A stretch of DNA of 23,651 nucleotides from Chloroflexota bacterium (GTDB lineage Bacteria; Chloroflexota; UBA6077; FW602-bin22; JACQUS01), in assembly GCA_016210125.1 (NCBI GenBank), contig JACQUS010000127.1, positions 1 through 23,651 of the forward strand, in the 5' to 3' direction. Positions within the stretch are counted from its first letter, which is position 1; every line of letters begins with the position of its first letter. The notes beneath the pieces were generated by a model. That model made no database searches, was not told the DNA's origin, and saw only the letters and a list, made by a program, of their open reading frames with translations. The position numbers were made by a program, and so were the translations under genes. Of the stretch, positions 22,201 through 23,651 are shown one piece after another.

Positions 22201-22324
22201 GGCCCCCTCCTCAGGTATGGCCGCGCTCGTCGCCGGATGGCGAGCGCCGATGCCTCGGCTCGCCGCTGACGCGGCCCGCACGCATGCTGTCGAGTTGGCC
22301 GCACGCGGGCGCGAGCGGCCCGCC

Positions 22325-23326
22325 TCACGACACGGCCGGCGGGGCCGCGCCCTCGGCTGGCGGCGCGCCCGTAGCGGTCACCGTCCGGATCATAGGATGG
22401 GGCGCGGTGTGGACGACCAGCTCGAAGACGTCGGGCCGCCCATAGTGCCCCGCGACGTCGAGCATCCACTTCGGGCCGCGCAGCTCCCGCGGGTCGACGT
22501 CGGCGTAGATAACCTCCTCCTTCATGCGCACCGGGCCGGCGACAATCTTCCCTTGCGGGTCGACGATGGCGCTATCGCCGACGTTGATCCACTCGCGCGC
22601 GTTGGCGTAGTACTTGGCCTTGAAGGCATAGCGGTCGGGAATGTCATCGAGCCGCATGGCCATGCAGCAGCCCACGACGTACATGCGGCCCTCCTTGGCG
22701 ACGTGCCGCAGCGTCGAAAGCCACGGCTCGCCGCGGTCCCACGTCGCGGCGACGTAGAGCTGCACGCCCCAGGCGTAGAGGGCGTAGCGCGCCAGCGGCA
22801 TGTAGTTCTCCCAGCAGATCAGCCCGCTGATGCGGCCCAGCGGCGTGTCGTACACCTGGAGCGTACTGCCGTCGCCCTGCGCCCAGACCAAACGCTCGCC
22901 GCCCGTCGGCACCAGCTTGCGGTGCTTGCCCATGAGGTGCCCGTCGGGGTCGATGTACAGCAGCGTGTTGTACAGCGTGGCGTTGCTGGCCTCCGCGTTG
23001 CGCTCGCTGACGCCGATGACGACGTAGGCTCCGGCCCGCCGCGCGGCCTCGCCGAGTCGCTCGGTGGCGGCGCTGGGGATCGTGACCGCGTTGGCTAGCA
23101 GCGCCGCGTAGAGCTCGCTCAGCGTGCCCTCGTCGCCCGGCGGAACGGCCCACACCCAGTCAGGATAGGCCGGGATGAACGACTCGGGGAAGGCGATCAG
23201 CCGCGCGCCCTGCGCCCCGGCCTCGGCGATGAGCGCGCAAGCCTTCTCGACCGTCGCCGCGCGGTCGAGGAATACCGGCGCCGCCTGCACCGCCGCGATG
23301 CGGAAGCTGCCGTCCGCGTCGGCCAT
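22325..23326 (-). CDS. Nitrilase (carbon-nitrogen hydrolase)
   Basis: A 333-residue nitrilase-branch enzyme, which hydrolyses R-CN to the acid and ammonia. The catalytic residues are Glu48 in FPESFIPAYPDW, Lys137 in KHRKLVPT, Glu144 in GGERLVWAQGDGS and Cys171 in ICWENYMPL. The CWENYMPL form is the one seen in true nitrilases (aliphatic, aromatic and cyanide-related), not in amidases. Length is typical. The ATG at 23326 is used because AGGGAGG lies 7 nt upstream and MADADGSF leads straight into the first strand. It follows the partial upstream gene by 54 bp. Substrate is unknown; phenylacetonitrile-like and aliphatic nitriles are common for this branch. Confidence 0.92.
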   Translation of the reverse strand: MADADGSFRIAAVQAAPVFLDRAATVEKACALIAEAGAQGARLIAFPESFIPAYPDWVWAVPPGDEGTLSELYAALLANAVTIPSAATERLGEAARRAGAYVVIGVSERNAEASNATLYNTLLYIDPDGHLMGKHRKLVPTGGERLVWAQGDGSTLQVYDTPLGRISGLICWENYMPLARYALYAWGVQLYVAATWDRGEPWLSTLRHVAKEGRMYVVGCCMAMRLDDIPDRYAFKAKYYANAREWINVGDSAIVDPQGKIVAGPVRMKEEVIYADVDPRELRGPKWMLDVAGHYGRPDVFELVVHTAPHPMIRTVTATGAPPAEGAAPPAVS

Positions 23327-23380
23327 TGGCGTCCTCCCTGCGTGCTGACCAGCCATTGTACGGCGCCGCGTGGCCGCCGG

Positions 23381-23651
23381 TCAGCGGGCCGGCTCGTCGG
23401 CGTCGCCGGCCGGCGTCAGGTCGGCCCAGAGCTCGCCGAAGTCCAGCGCCGCCGGCCGCCGCGCCGCCAGCAGCGGCGCGTGGTCAGGCGTGAGCAGCGG
23501 CACCGGCAGCGTGCCGGCCCGCGCGCGGGCGAGCAGGTCGGCCTGGGGCTCCGCCGCGCCACGAAAGCCGCTGAGGGTCGCTGGCGCGCCGCCGGCCGCC
23601 AGACCCAGCACCAGGAAGCCGCCGAGGCCGTCCTCGCGCACCAGATAGCGC
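23381..23651 (-). CDS. C-terminal part of an unidentified protein (5' end outside window)
   Basis: The frame is open from the window edge to the TGA at 23381-23383, giving the last ~90 residues. The sequence begins RYLVREDGLGGFLVLGLAAGG and continues with TLSGFRGAAEPQADLLARARAG and ARRPAALDFGELWADLTP. It is Ala/Leu-rich with alternating hydrophobic strands, so it looks like a real protein, but I recognise no family. It lies 54 bp upstream of the nitrilase gene on the same strand and is probably co-transcribed. Nothing visible shows membrane spans or metal sites. Confidence 0.55.
   Translation of the reverse strand, partial: RYLVREDGLGGFLVLGLAAGGAPATLSGFRGAAEPQADLLARARAGTLPVPLLTPDHAPLLAARRPAALDFGELWADLTPAGDADEPAR

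Overview
This window is a GC-rich bacterial chromosome segment with dense, short-spaced genes. Both ends cut through genes. Several traits together suggest a member of the Chloroflexota or a close neighbour. These are an HyuA/HyuB hydantoinase pair beside MmgE/PrpD and LLM-flavin catabolic genes, a cdaA-cdaR-der-gpsA housekeeping run, an MshA/sucrose-synthase-like GT4 enzyme, and intergenic GGGGCGAAGCCCC hairpins. This is inference: no rRNA or tRNA lies in the window to settle it.

Layout. (1) 1-2627, + strand: the tail of an alpha/beta hydrolase, a small cupin very like the manganese cupin hydroxynitrile lyases, and an MFS exporter whose leader carries a (GGCC)7 microsatellite. (2) 2586-6330, - strand: hyuB and hyuA, an ATP-dependent hydantoinase/5-oxoprolinase-type enzyme. 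Its promoter lies next to a perfect 18-bp palindrome. (3) 6479-9518, + strand: MmgE/PrpD, an LLM-class flavin oxidoreductase and a PfpI/DJ-1 protein, divergent from hyuA. (4) 9519-10044: a repeat-bearing gap with a possible 29-residue membrane peptide. (5) 10045-11094, + strand: selD, in which codon 17 is an in-frame TGA at the catalytic Cys position, followed at once by a SECIS-like hairpin. SelD here is therefore most likely itself a selenoprotein. (6) 16540-11091, - strand: a compact operon argF-cdaA-cdaR-der-gpsA, which joins arginine synthesis, c-di-AMP synthesis, ribosome assembly and phospholipid precursor synthesis. (7) 16838-20729, + strand: a GNAT/FemAB-like protein, a GT4 glycosyltransferase, yebC and ruvC. 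(8) 20726-21322: a 210-bp MITE-like element that begins in the ruvC stop codon, followed by further hairpin repeats. (9) ruvA, then convergent - strand genes: a small CxC/CxxC protein, a nitrilase and the end of an unidentified gene.

How it fits together. The first 9.5 kb looks like accessory catabolism of amides, nitriles and cyclic imides with transport. The 10-22 kb part is mostly core metabolism and DNA repair. Five of the promoters I can see share a TGCTAnnnT extended -10, four of them as GTGCTAnnnT, and most have no clear -35. The most valuable observation is the selenocysteine SelD: a standard gene caller would start it downstream at 10129 and lose its catalytic N-terminus.
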